A stretch of 64,000 bases of DNA, taken from Streptomyces sp. CMB-StM0423 (lineage in GTDB: Bacteria; Actinomycetota; Actinomycetes; Streptomycetales; Streptomycetaceae). Positions 49,808 through 58,561 of this stretch are shown piece by piece (within the stretch, counting starts at the first letter, position 1; the number at the start of each line of letters is the position of its first letter). The DNA lies in the NCBI RefSeq assembly GCF_002847285.1, contig NZ_CP025407.1, forward strand, positions 4,806,501 through 4,870,500. The letters run 5' to 3'. Position numbers and translations under genes: made by a program. The notes beneath the pieces are model-generated. The model was not told the origin of the DNA and ran no database searches. It saw only the letters and a list, made by a program, of their open reading frames with translations.

Positions 49808-50055
49808 TGCGCGCGTTCGGCCGACCCCCACCGGCGCCCGTCGCGTCGCCTGCCCCCTGCGCCCCCCGCCACCCCCCTCCTTCGGCCACCGCCGAAACAC
49901 CTCCCCCCGCTTTCCCCCGTCCCCCCACACTCCTGCCACAGCCCGGCGCCGCCCGTTCGGACCGACCATGCGGCGGCGCCGGGTCTTCGACCAGCACGAC
50001 CAGCACGACCAGCACGGCCGGGCGACCCGGCACCACGGGGGAACAGGGGGCGTAC

Positions 50056-51011
50056 ATGCGTATGCGTTCGTACGGGACGAGGGGTGCTGCCGCGTACGCG
50101 ACGGCGTCCAGAGTCGCCCTCTGCGCCCTCCTCCTCGCCGCCGCCACCGCCTGCGGCGTCGCCGGCGGCGCCCAAGGCGGCGACCGTCCCGCGAAGCCTC
50201 CCCGCACCGCCACCCCCCCCCCCCCCCCCCCCCCCGCGAACTCGCCCTCCTCGACCAGGCCCAGGAGACCCTCGTCGACCGGTGCATGGACCGCAGCGGC
50301 TTCGAATACCACCCCGCGGCCCCCGTCACCGCCGACGAGCGGCGCGACTTCCCGTACGTCGTGGACGACCCCGCGTGGGCCCGCGAGTACGGCTACGGCG
50401 GCGCGCTCGACCGGCGGTCCGTACGCGAGCGGAAGGGCAACCCCAACGCCGCGTACCTCCGCGCCCTCTCCCCCGACCGCCAACGCGCCTACGGCACCGC
50501 CCTCTACGGCGACCCCGCCACGGCCATCGAGGTCACCGTCCCGACCGGCCTGGACATCCGCAGGTCCCGCACCGGCTGCCTCGCCGAGGCGGACGGCACG
50601 CTCTACGGCGATCTCCGCGAATGGTTCCGCGTCGACAACGTCGCCGCCAACCTCCCCGACCACACCGCCGAACTGCACCGCGCGCCCGAGTACCGCGCCG
50701 CCGTCGCGAAGTGGGCCGCCTGCATGGCCGGCCGCGGCCACCCCTACGAGAGCCCCGACGACATCCAGCGCCGCCTGCCCGCGCTCACGAAGGGCGCGGG
50801 CCCGGACGAGGCCCACGCCGTCGAGGTCGAACTCGCGACGGCCGAGGCCGAGTGCGCGCGCAGTACGCCGCTGCCGGAGACCGTCGACCGCCTGACCCGC
50901 CGGCTCGCGCGGCCCGACCGCGCGCAGTACGCCGCGGAGATCGAGGGTCGCGACCGGATGCGGCTCCTGGCACTGGAACAGGCCCGCGCCCGGGAACTGC
51001 TGCCTCGCTGA
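50056..51011 (+). CDS. lipoprotein with frame broken by a C23 tract
   Basis: ATG 50056 (AGGGGG upstream) starts a lipoprotein signal (MRMRSYGTRGAAAYATASRVALCALLLAAATAC, lipobox AATAC). At 50213-50235 there are 23 consecutive C. Beyond this the conserved coding sequence (ELALLDQAQETLVDRCMDRSGFEYHP, then FPYVVDDPAWAREYGYGGALDRR, and KWAACMAGRGHPYESPDDI with a Cys pair) is in a different frame. One more C or two fewer would join the parts into a roughly 318-aa protein. As sequenced it is out of frame. The body resembles Streptomyces lipoproteins of unknown function. The tract encodes prolines. Confidence 0.8.
50213..50235 (+). repeat. homopolymeric C23 tract
   Basis: Twenty-three consecutive C bases inside the lipoprotein gene, between the signal sequence and the folded domain. 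The length is far above expectation even at high GC. Confidence 0.9.
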
Positions 51012-51060
51012 CACCCATCGCCCCGTATCGGCCTGTACCACCAGGAAAGGGAGATCACCC

Positions 51061-51552
51061 ATGCGCACGTACAAGCTCGTTCTGGCCGCCGCGGCCGCCC
51101 TCGCCTCCGCCGGGGCCCTGGTCCCGGCCACCAACGCCGCCGCGGACTCCGCGGACTCCGCGGTCCGGGCGACCGCGGGCACCGAGGTCCGCGACGTCTC
51201 GGCGCAGGACCTCGACTGCGAGGACACCGCGGAAAGGTACGCGAACTCCGGCACGGTCAACATGTACGACCGCCGCCAATGCAAGGGCCCGGCCCTGTGC
51301 AAGGACTACGACAACGACAGCCACTACGGCCGCGGCGGGCAGTGCAAGGGCGGCGACAACAACGACACCAGCTCCGCCGTCAACCTGGGCTGGAACACCC
51401 GCAACGACGGCGTGTACTTCTACTCGGGCTACTACAAGAGCAGCGGTGAGCGCACCCTGATCGGCTGCCTCAAGCGCGGCCACAGTTGGGGCCAGCTCGA
51501 CTGGGCCGACGCCGACAACGCGGTCTCGTCCCACCAGTGGGGCCAGTGCTGA
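51061..51552 (+). CDS. secreted Cys-containing protein, peptidase-inhibitor-like
   Basis: This 163-aa protein has a signal peptide (MRTYKLVLAAAAALASAGALVPATNAAA). The mature part has a compact Gly/Asn/Tyr/Asp-rich, Cys-bearing domain: NMYDRRQCKGPALCKDYDNDSHYGRGGQCKGGDNN, then VYFYSGYYKSSGERTLIGCLKRG and QWGQC at the end. This recalls small beta/gamma-crystallin-like peptidase inhibitors (family I36-type) of Streptomyces. The assignment is by style only. GGGAG upstream of the ATG. Confidence 0.7.
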   Translation: MRTYKLVLAAAAALASAGALVPATNAAADSADSAVRATAGTEVRDVSAQDLDCEDTAERYANSGTVNMYDRRQCKGPALCKDYDNDSHYGRGGQCKGGDNNDTSSAVNLGWNTRNDGVYFYSGYYKSSGERTLIGCLKRGHSWGQLDWADADNAVSSHQWGQC

Positions 51553-51642
51553 GGGTCCGTACCCGGCAGTCCGCACGGACCCCCGCCCGCGTCCGGCCGA
51601 GCACTACGGCCGGACGCGCGCGGCCCGCGTCGGTCGTTCCGC

Positions 51643-52731
51643 CTATGCCTCGCAGATCTCCGGCGCCCGCTCCTTGATCCCCAGCAGGTCGAAGTAGTTC
51701 TGCCCGAGTGCGATCCGCCGGAACGCCTCGTCCCCCATCGCCTTGTTGATCCGGCTGGTCACCTCCAGCTCCTCCTTGTAGACCCCGAAGCTCTTGTCCC
51801 GCGACGCGACGAAGTCCGTCCCCGGGATCGCCTGTTCCGGATACGCGTCGAACAGCGCCGCGTACTTCGCCCGCACCCCCGGCTTGCCGAAGTACATGTC
51901 CTCCAGCACCCGCCAGCTCAGGTCGAGCGTGAGGTTCGGGTAGCGCTCCAGGAGCCGCTTCATGATGGCGATGTGCTCGTCCGGGTCCATGGTCGACAGC
52001 TCCTTGGAGAGCCCCATGTGCGCCCAGACGATCTTGTTGTGCGGATAGAGCCGCAGCACGCGCTCCATCAGGTGCAGATACTGCGTCGGGTCCTGGTCGT
52101 TGCCGAGGTCGGAGTGGATGGTGATCGGCATGTCGCGCCGGCGCAGCTCGTCCATGAACGGCGCCCACCCGGTGATGTCCGCCTCGTCCGCGGGCTCGTG
52201 CTTGTTGGGCAGGAGGGCCTGTTTGATGAGGTTGACCTCGCCCATCCACCGGAACATCCCCGGGAACTCCTCGTCGAGCTGCCGCATCCCGCCCCTCACG
52301 GTCTCGGGGTGGGCGAGGTCCGGGTACGTCATGGACAGGGCCAGGTCGACGTCCTCCTGCTTGTGCTCCACGACGTTCTCGGCGTTGACGAAGTCGTTCT
52401 TGATGCTGGGGAGCACGGGCGTGCCGGGGCAGTCCAGGTAGTACGTGCAGGGGGAGTCCACCGGGAGCTTCTGCCCGATGCCGAAGACGCCGGCGTGCCG
52501 TACGCCGGTGCGCTTGAGGTAGCCGACCACCTCGCGGAACGGGACGGCCTCGCCCCCGAAGGGGCGGAAGTGCAGGTGCCCGTCGACGACCGAGGTGTAC
52601 GGCTCGGTGCGGCGGTCGAAGCAGTCCTCCTCGGCCGCGGAGGCGGCGGACCCGGCGGTGGGTCCGAGGACGACGGCGGCGGCGAGCCAGGTCGTGGCGA
52701 TGACGGCGGTCCTGCGACTCACGTACGGCAC
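51643..52731 (-). CDS. secreted amidohydrolase
   Basis: This is a 362-aa exported TIM-barrel hydrolase (amidohydrolase_2). The signal is MPYVSRRTAVIATTWLAAAVVLGPTAGSAASAA. Metal-site motifs are VVDGHLHFRPFGG (HxH), HSDLGNDQDP, VWAHMGLSKEL and GTDFVASRDKS (strand-8 Asp). Two Cys near PVDSPCTYYLDCPG may form a disulphide. It starts at GTG 52731 and ends LGIKERAPEICEA. Extracellular substrate unknown. Confidence 0.87.
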   Translation of the reverse strand: MPYVSRRTAVIATTWLAAAVVLGPTAGSAASAAEEDCFDRRTEPYTSVVDGHLHFRPFGGEAVPFREVVGYLKRTGVRHAGVFGIGQKLPVDSPCTYYLDCPGTPVLPSIKNDFVNAENVVEHKQEDVDLALSMTYPDLAHPETVRGGMRQLDEEFPGMFRWMGEVNLIKQALLPNKHEPADEADITGWAPFMDELRRRDMPITIHSDLGNDQDPTQYLHLMERVLRLYPHNKIVWAHMGLSKELSTMDPDEHIAIMKRLLERYPNLTLDLSWRVLEDMYFGKPGVRAKYAALFDAYPEQAIPGTDFVASRDKSFGVYKEELEVTSRINKAMGDEAFRRIALGQNYFDLLGIKERAPEICEA

Positions 52732-52876
52732 GCGGATCCCCTTCGGCGGTGGAGCGAGTGGAGTGAAGACGAAGGGATTGTGTGATCGCCGGGAGGTGAG
52801 CGGGAGGCCGCCCCGCCGCGTGGCCGGGCAGATGACCGTAACGGGCTACGCGCGCGGGGCGGGCGGTGCGGGTGGG

Positions 52877-52907
52877 GCGTACGTACGGGGCCGTGCCGTA
52901 CGTACGC
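52877..52907 (-). terminator. hairpin after the azoreductase gene
   Basis: GCGTACGTACGG and CCGTACGTACGC are perfect 12-bp arms with a 7-nt loop, 120 nt past the azoreductase stop. The rest of the 299-bp gap 52732-53030 contains GC-rich hairpins and no gene. Confidence 0.65.
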
Positions 52908-53030
52908 GCGGGGCCGCGGGCGGGCACGGCCGCGGGGTGCGGCGGGCCTGCCGCGGGGGCCCGTACGGTACGCGGCCGGGCGACCCGATCCGCACCCCGA
53001 ACCGGCCCCACCCGCCGGCCGCCGCCCTCC

Positions 53031-53675
53031 TCACACCCGCGCCACCGCGTCCGCCAGGCCCCGCCCCGCGCCCCGCGCGGCCCGGAGCGCCTCCTCGTGC
53101 TCCCGCGCGGCGTCCTCGCGCAGCGCCTCCATGCCGGGGGTGCTGGCCGCCAGCGTCAACTCGCGCTCGATCACGGTGAGATCGGCCTGCCACATGTCGA
53201 CCAGGACCCGCCGCAGATACGGCGTCGAGTGGTCCCAGCCCGCCCGGGGCGCGCCCGGCTGGTAGCCGCCGCCCTTGCTGGTGACCAGCACGGTGGGCTT
53301 CTCCTTGAGCACCGGGGTGGCGGCCCCGGCGGCGTTGATGACGAGGTCGGCCCAGACCTTGAAGTGCTGGGAGACGCCGTAGTTGTAGAGCGGGACGGCG
53401 AGCAGGACGGCGTCGGCGCCGTCCAGTTCCGCGGCGAGCTCGGCGGCCAGCTCCATGGCCCGGAGCTGCGCGGGGGTGCGCTCGGGGGCCGGCGTGAAGC
53501 CGGCGGTGGTGGCCAGCGCCCAGGCGTCGGCGGGGAGCGGGGCGGTGCCGAGGTGGCGGCGCTCCACCGGAGCGTCGGGGTGGGTCTGGGCCCATGCGGC
53601 CTGGACGGTGTCGGCTATCTCGGCTGAGGCGGAGGCGCCGGGGAGGATGCTGGCGTCGATGCGGAAGAGCTTCAT
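53031..53675 (-). CDS. azoR: FMN-dependent NADH-azoreductase
   Basis: This 214-aa flavodoxin-fold quinone/azo reductase starts MKLFRIDASILPGASASAEIADTVQAAW and has the FMN phosphate loop, VLLAVPLYNYGVSQHFKVWADLVINA (NAD(P)H/FMN face) and LVTSKGGGYQPG. The start is ATG 53675 with GGAG upstream. It is divergent from a TetR gene, and the palindrome 53734-53757 lies between them. Confidence 0.88.
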   Translation of the reverse strand: MKLFRIDASILPGASASAEIADTVQAAWAQTHPDAPVERRHLGTAPLPADAWALATTAGFTPAPERTPAQLRAMELAAELAAELDGADAVLLAVPLYNYGVSQHFKVWADLVINAAGAATPVLKEKPTVLVTSKGGGYQPGAPRAGWDHSTPYLRRVLVDMWQADLTVIERELTLAASTPGMEALREDAAREHEEALRAARGAGRGLADAVARV

Positions 53676-53733
53676 AGGGGTTGATCTCCGTATGCAGGGG
53701 GTTGCGCGGGTTGCGCAGGACTCGCGATCCAGC

Positions 53734-53757
53734 ATAAGCGGACTTTACCCCGCTTAT
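53734..53757. promoter_or_regulatory. TetR operator between azoR and tetR
   Basis: ATAAGCGG-N8-CCGCTTAT, perfect 8-bp arms, overlapping TATATT (53755-53760), a likely -10 of the rightward regulator gene. Confidence 0.7.
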
Positions 53758-53772
53758 ATTCCTGACGATACG

Positions 53773-54396
53773 GTGGCGACCGTGGACGGTGACCTGATCC
53801 CCCTGGGGCGACCCCGCGCGGAGCGCGCGGACGCGGCGCGAAACCGCAGGCTGCTGCTGGATACGGCCCGCCGGATGATCGCCGAGGCGGGCGCCGAGAA
53901 CGTGACGATGGACGGCCTCGCGGAGCAGGCCGGGGTGGGGAAGGGCACGGTCTACCGCCGCTTCCGTACGCGGGCGGGGATCTTCGTCGCGCTCCTGGAC
54001 GAGGAGGAACGCGGCTTCCAGCAGCGCGTGCTCTCCGGTCCGCCGCCGCTGGGCCCGGGGGGCGACCCGGTGGACCGGCTGATCGCGTACGGCCAGGGGC
54101 GCATCACGTTCCTGCTCGACCACCACGCGGTGGCGCGCGCGGCGCTGGGCCAGAACCGGCCCGTGCCGGTGGCGGTCCCGGGGCTGACACGGATGCACAT
54201 CCGCCTGCTGCTGGAACAGTCAGGCGTGGCCGCGGACCACCTCGACGCCCTGACCCTGCAACTGTCCGCGGCCCTGGAGGGCCCGGTGCTGCTCTACGTC
54301 GCGACGCCCGCGCAGGAGGAGGCGGAGGCGACCCGCTATCTCCAGGCGCTGGCGGAGGGCTGGAAGATCCTGGTCACGAGGGTCTGCCGCCCCTGA
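53773..54396 (+). CDS. TetR family regulator
   Basis: This 207-aa repressor has the HTH RNRRLLLDTARRMIAEAGAENVTMDGLAEQAGVGKGTVYRRFRTRAGIFVALLDEEER (about 20-75) and a C-terminal helical domain with ARAALGQNRPVPV and QEEAEATRYLQALAEGWKIL. GTG 53773 or 53782 may be the start. It probably controls the azoreductase. Confidence 0.92.
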   Translation: MATVDGDLIPLGRPRAERADAARNRRLLLDTARRMIAEAGAENVTMDGLAEQAGVGKGTVYRRFRTRAGIFVALLDEEERGFQQRVLSGPPPLGPGGDPVDRLIAYGQGRITFLLDHHAVARAALGQNRPVPVAVPGLTRMHIRLLLEQSGVAADHLDALTLQLSAALEGPVLLYVATPAQEEAEATRYLQALAEGWKILVTRVCRP

Positions 54397-54423
54397 GCGG
54401 CGCCACCCGGAGGGGCCCGCCGG

Positions 54424-55014
54424 TCAGTACGTGAGGGTGAGGTCGATGTCGGTCTCGTACGGGAGCGAGAGCTTCAGACGGTCGGTGTGAATTCCCGTGA
54501 GCATGTAGTTCCGGGTGGCTTCATCCAACTGAAAGACGTGCACGACTGCTTGCTCGCGCTTGTTCTCGACCCGCCAGAAGTGCTGGATTCCCGCCTTCGC
54601 GTACTTCAGCGGCTTGGTCTCCCGGTCCCGGTCGAGGGATTCGGGCAAGACGACCTCGACGGCGAGGAGCACGTCCTCGGCCTGGAAGCTGGTCTGCGCA
54701 AGTGTGGTCGCCGCGTCCCTCCGGACCACGATGAGGTCGGGCTCGGGCCGCTGCTGCTGGCTGATCACGACCGTCATCTCGCGTAGCACCGCCAGGTCGT
54801 CCGGGACTGTGCGCAGAAGACTGTTCTCCAGCATGCGAATGGTCACGCTGTGGAAAATGGTCTGCGGCGTCATGAAAACGAGGCTCCCGTCGATCAGCTC
54901 CGTGTGTGGAGGCAGGTCGGGGAGCGTGTCCAGGTCGTCGGCCGTATAGCCGCCGGACGGCGGCATCGGCCATGCCGGGGTCGTGTGCTCCGGCTTCTTC
55001 GGTGCCACGCTCAT
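54424..55014 (-). CDS. Uma2 family (DUF820) protein
   Basis: This 196-aa protein has the PD-(D/E)XK-like Uma2 pattern: ELIDGSLVFMTPQTIFHSVTIRMLENSL, PEPDLIVVRRDAAT (PD) and LLAVEVVLPESLDRDRETKPLKYAKAGIQHFWRVEN (E-x-V plus K). These are abundant in Streptomyces, often cryptic, and may be endonuclease-like. ATG 55014 follows GGGAGC. Role unknown. Confidence 0.87.
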   Translation of the reverse strand: MSVAPKKPEHTTPAWPMPPSGGYTADDLDTLPDLPPHTELIDGSLVFMTPQTIFHSVTIRMLENSLLRTVPDDLAVLREMTVVISQQQRPEPDLIVVRRDAATTLAQTSFQAEDVLLAVEVVLPESLDRDRETKPLKYAKAGIQHFWRVENKREQAVVHVFQLDEATRNYMLTGIHTDRLKLSLPYETDIDLTLTY

Positions 55015-55203
55015 AGCAGGTGCTCCCATACGACGGATCCTCGCCCGTACGACCAGCGTACCCACCGGGAACGCCGGTCTTGCCCCTCGAACGAGTGGCC
55101 GACCTTCGTCGCCTTGACGGCAAAGGGGGCGCCGGTCCCGCCGACCGGCGCCCCCGCCCCGGGCCGCCCCCCCTCGGGCTTGCCCCCGGCCCCCCTCGGG
55201 CCG

Positions 55204-55238
55204 CCCCTCCACCGGCCCGGGGCGGGCCGGCGGAGGGG
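55204..55238 (-). terminator. terminator after the GH4 gene
   Basis: CCCCTCC-a-CCGGCCC pairs with GGGCCGG-c-GGAGGGG around GGGGC, immediately after the GH4 stop. Confidence 0.85.
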
Positions 55239-55240
55239 TG

Positions 55241-56572
55241 TCAGATGCCGCGGGACGTCAGGATGCGATCGGCCGCGTTCACCGAGTCGACCAGCGGGTG
55301 CAGGGTCACGGCCCGGAGGGCCTTGGCGCGGCTGCCCGTGTCCGCCGCCGCGATCGTGGAACGCTCCACGTCCTTCAGCGTGAGCATCAGGCCCAACTGG
55401 TCCGCCGCCGCCGGGCGCGTCGGGATCGGGTGGGCGCCCTGGGCGTCCACGCGGCACGGGACCTCGATGACCGCCTCCGCGTCCAGCCCCGGGATCGTGC
55501 CGCGGTTGGGGACATTGAGGATCAGGGTGGCGTGCTCGTCGCGGGAGATGGCGCGCATCAGCGCCAGCGCCACCCGGTCGTAGCCGCCGCCGTCCAGGTC
55601 GCACGTGTCGCGCTGCCAGCCGCCGGTGCTCTCCCGGCTCTCCGCCATGTACGTCGCCTCGCGCTCCTTGCGCGTGCGCTCCCAGACCGCCGCCGCCTCG
55701 CCCGGGTCGGCGGCCGCCGCGGCGTAGAACGCCGCCTGCTGCTCGCGCAGGAACTCGCCGCGGGTCGCGGGCGCGTCGCGCAGGGCGGCGATGGCCTCGC
55801 GGTTGAAGTAGTAGTAGTGCAGGTACTCGTTGGGCAGCGAGCCCAGCGCCTGCAGCCACTCGGCGCCGAAGAGCTTGCCCTCCTCGAAGGACTCCAGCGT
55901 CGCCGTGTCGGCGAGCAGCTCCGGGAGCCGGTCCTCGCCGTCGACGAGGATGCGGCGCAGCCAGCCGAGGTGGTTGAGGCCCACGTAGTCGAGTTCGGTG
56001 CGCTCCGGGTCGACGCCCAGGGCGCGGGCGGCGCGGCGGGCCATGCCGACGGGGGAGTCGCAGATGCCGATGACGCGGTCGCCGAGGAGGCGCTGCATGG
56101 CCTCGGTGACCATGCCGGCGGGGTTGGTGAAGTTGATGACCCAGGCGTTCGGGGCGACGGCCGCGACCCGCTCGGCGATGTGCATGGCGGCGGGTACGGA
56201 GCGCAGCCCGTACAGGACGCCGCCGGCGCCGACGGTCTCCTGGCCGAGCAACCCCTCGGTCAGCGCGGCGCGTTCGTCGCGGCTGCGGCCTTCGAGGCCG
56301 CCGGCGCGGATGGCGGAGAAGACGAAGTCCGTGTCGCGCAGGGCGTCGTCGAGGTCGGTGGTGGTACGGACCGCCGGCGGCCGGGCGCCTCTGGCTTCCC
56401 CGTCCGCCGCGTGCTGCGCGAGGACGGCGCCGATGGCTTCCAGGCGCCGCGGCTCCGTGTCGTAGAGGACGAGTTCGGTGCACCGCCCCGACTCGTCGCC
56501 GCTGTCTTCGAGCAGGGCCCGGAACACCAGCGGCACGCGGAACCCGCCGCCGCCCAGCACTGTCAGCCTCAT
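55241..56572 (-). CDS. family GH4 6-phospho-glycosidase
   Basis: This 443-aa NAD+- and metal-dependent glycosidase of GH4 acts on phosphorylated glycosides. It has the N-terminal Rossmann loop TVLGGGGFRVPLVFRAL, the family block NPAGMVTEAM and ICDSPVGMARR (metal-binding Cys), DYVGLNHLGWLRR (metal His) and VNRE-like regions. It is more like 6-phospho-beta-glucosidases than alpha-galactosidases. ATG 56572 overlaps the DeoR stop by 4 nt, so the two are co-translated. Confidence 0.88.
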   Translation of the reverse strand: MRLTVLGGGGFRVPLVFRALLEDSGDESGRCTELVLYDTEPRRLEAIGAVLAQHAADGEARGARPPAVRTTTDLDDALRDTDFVFSAIRAGGLEGRSRDERAALTEGLLGQETVGAGGVLYGLRSVPAAMHIAERVAAVAPNAWVINFTNPAGMVTEAMQRLLGDRVIGICDSPVGMARRAARALGVDPERTELDYVGLNHLGWLRRILVDGEDRLPELLADTATLESFEEGKLFGAEWLQALGSLPNEYLHYYYFNREAIAALRDAPATRGEFLREQQAAFYAAAAADPGEAAAVWERTRKEREATYMAESRESTGGWQRDTCDLDGGGYDRVALALMRAISRDEHATLILNVPNRGTIPGLDAEAVIEVPCRVDAQGAHPIPTRPAAADQLGLMLTLKDVERSTIAAADTGSRAKALRAVTLHPLVDSVNAADRILTSRGI

Positions 56573-57327
56573 ACCGTGATTACCTCCACACCGGCCTCGC
56601 CGAAGGCGGCGAGGGTCACCGGGTCCGATGACGTGTTCGTGATGAGCATGTGCACGTCCTCGGGGCCGCAGATGCGGACGAGCCCCGAGTCGCCGGGGAA
56701 CTTGCCCGCGCTGGCGAGCAGCACCACCTGCCGTGACGCCTTGATCATGGCGCGCTTGACGGGGACCTCGACGTGGGTGCTGTCCAGCACGCTGCCGTCG
56801 GGGAGGATCCCGCTGGCGCCGAGGAAGAGGCGGCCGACGTAGAGCTCACGGAGGTTGGACTCGGTGAGTACGCCGACGACCGAGCGGTAGTTCCGCCGGA
56901 CCTCGCCGCCGAGCAGTATCAGGGTGACCGCGTGGTCGTCGCGCAGTTCCTCGTAGACCGCGAGATTGCTGGTGACGATCGTCACAGGGCGGCCGCGCAG
57001 CCGCTGGGCCAGGGCCAGCGTGGTGGTGCCGATGTCGAGCAGCACCACGTCGCCGTCCTCGATCAGCTCGGCGGCGCGGGTGGCGACCGACTCCCGTCCG
57101 CCGGGGTCGTCGTCCGCGACCTCGGCGAAGGGTCTCTCGTCGTCTGCGCGGGCTGCCACGGCGCCGCCGTAGACCCGGGTGAGGCGGCCGGCGCGGCCGA
57201 GTTCCGTGAGGTCGCGGCGGGCCGTGGCCTCGCTGACGCCGAGCCGCTTGGCGATGTCCCGGACGGGCAGCACGCCCTCGTCGCCGAGGATGCTGAGCAG
57301 CTTCTCGTGGCGCGTCTCTCGCAGCAT
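56569..57327 (-). CDS. DeoR family transcriptional regulator
   Basis: This 252-aa regulator has an N-terminal HTH (KLLSILGDEGVLPVRDIAKRLGVSEATARRDLTELGRAGRLTRVYGGAV, with the DeoR signature) and a sugar-phosphate-binding DeoRC domain (VLLDIGTTTLALAQRL, VTSNLAVYEELRD, LFLGASGILPDG). ATG 57327 has GGAG upstream. It is divergent from the PfkB gene. It probably represses the whole 55-64 kb locus with a sugar phosphate as inducer. Confidence 0.94.
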   Translation of the reverse strand: MLRETRHEKLLSILGDEGVLPVRDIAKRLGVSEATARRDLTELGRAGRLTRVYGGAVAARADDERPFAEVADDDPGGRESVATRAAELIEDGDVVLLDIGTTTLALAQRLRGRPVTIVTSNLAVYEELRDDHAVTLILLGGEVRRNYRSVVGVLTESNLRELYVGRLFLGASGILPDGSVLDSTHVEVPVKRAMIKASRQVVLLASAGKFPGDSGLVRICGPEDVHMLITNTSSDPVTLAAFGEAGVEVITV

Positions 57328-57445
57328 GGACCGCAATGTACTCCACGTGAGCGAGTTTGCGCGAGTATGAGTGACCTCTTGCAAATTCCGTCGCGGCGGT
57401 GCAAGGTGTCGCTCAATGTGAACCACGAGCAGGAAGGGCACGCCG
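57328..57445. promoter_or_regulatory. divergent control region, DeoR/PfkB
   Basis: A 118-bp gap with CTTGCA (57378-57383) and TGCAAG (57400-57405) as an inverted repeat and a repeated GCGAG-type motif (GAGCGAG, GCGCGAGT) nearby. These are candidate DeoR sites. Confidence 0.45.
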
Positions 57446-58546
57446 TTGAGCACACCCTCGGCGGTCCGCACAGCGATCGATCCGCTGGCGGGCACACGCG
57501 CTCCCGGCGATCCTGAGCACGACGTTCTCCTCACCGGCACCGTGTTCATGGACATCGTCTTCACCGGCCTCGAAGGCGCGCCCGTGCGCGGCAGCGAGAA
57601 CTGGGCCCGCGGCATGGGCTCCAGCCCGGGCGGTATCGCGAACATGGCCACCGCGCTCGCCCGCCTCGGGCTGCGCACCACCCTCAGCGCGAGCTTCGGC
57701 ACCGACCTCTACGGCGACTACTGCTGGGAGAGCCTGTCGGAGAGCGAAGGCGTCGACCTCAGCCCGTCGCGGCGGCTGGCCGGCTGGCACTCGCCGGTCA
57801 CGGTCTCCATGGCGTACGAGGGCGAGCGCACCATGGTGACGCACGAGCACCCCGCACCGCCCCCCGTCTGCGCCACGCTCCCGCACGCCCGCTCCGTGAT
57901 GGCGTCGCTGGAGCCGGGCCGGGACGAGGAGTGGGTACGGCACGCGCACGAGCAGGGCTCGCAGGTCTTCTCCGACGTCGGCTGGGACGAGACCGGCCGC
58001 TGGGACCTCAACGCACTGACGGGGCTGCGCTACAGCCACGCCTTCCTGCCCAACGCCGCCGAGGCGATGCGGTACACCCGCACCGACTCCCCGGAGCAGG
58101 CGGTACGCGCCCTCGCCGAGCTGGTGCCGATCGCCGTCGTGACCAAGGGCCCCGACGGCGCCGTCGCCGTCGACGGCGTCACCGGCGAGACCGCCGACGT
58201 CCCCGGCCTGCTCGTGGACGCCCTCGACCCCACCGGCGCCGGCGACGTGTTCGTCGCCGGCTTCATGACCGGAACCCTGGCGGGCTGGCCGCTCGCCGAC
58301 CGGCTCGCCTTCGCCAACCTCACCGCCGCGCTGTCCGTACAGCACTTCGGCGGCTCGCTGTCCGCGCCCGACTGGACGGAGGTGGCCGCGTGGTGGATCG
58401 AGGCCGCCGCCCGTGCCAAGGCCGGCGACGCGGACGCCGCCGAGGTGGCCCGGCGGTACGACTTCCTGGACGGCCTGGTCCCGGCCCTGGTGCGGCAGCG
58501 TCCGCGCCGGCGGGCCATCCCGACCATCGGCTTCCGGGCCGAGTAG
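57446..58546 (+). CDS. PfkB/ribokinase-type carbohydrate kinase
   Basis: This 366-aa kinase starts at TTG 57446 with GGAAGGG upstream. PfkB elements: LLTGTVFMDIVFTGL, the GSSPGGIANMATALARLGLRTTLSASFGTDLYGDYC block, and the C-terminal DALDPTGAGDVFVAGFMTGTLAGWPL with the catalytic Asp and anion-hole motif. It could make a sugar phosphate that induces DeoR or feeds GH4. Confidence 0.9.
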   Translation: MSTPSAVRTAIDPLAGTRAPGDPEHDVLLTGTVFMDIVFTGLEGAPVRGSENWARGMGSSPGGIANMATALARLGLRTTLSASFGTDLYGDYCWESLSESEGVDLSPSRRLAGWHSPVTVSMAYEGERTMVTHEHPAPPPVCATLPHARSVMASLEPGRDEEWVRHAHEQGSQVFSDVGWDETGRWDLNALTGLRYSHAFLPNAAEAMRYTRTDSPEQAVRALAELVPIAVVTKGPDGAVAVDGVTGETADVPGLLVDALDPTGAGDVFVAGFMTGTLAGWPLADRLAFANLTAALSVQHFGGSLSAPDWTEVAAWWIEAAARAKAGDADAAEVARRYDFLDGLVPALVRQRPRRRAIPTIGFRAE

Positions 58547-58561
58547 AACGAAGGAGTTCTG

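Larger units (their letters stand above)
47803..50055. other. 2.25-kb gene-free repeat island
   Basis: No frame has a ribosome site plus recognisable protein. The stretch is made of the repeat families listed separately (8-bp, 38-bp, inverted repeat, 53-bp and spaced hairpins). Its local composition varies sharply, with C-rich runs towards 50 kb. Confidence 0.7.

Noticed and set aside
49229..51460. A 743-codon plus-strand protein
   Set aside because: It runs through the repeat island and over the real lipoprotein and secreted genes in another frame.
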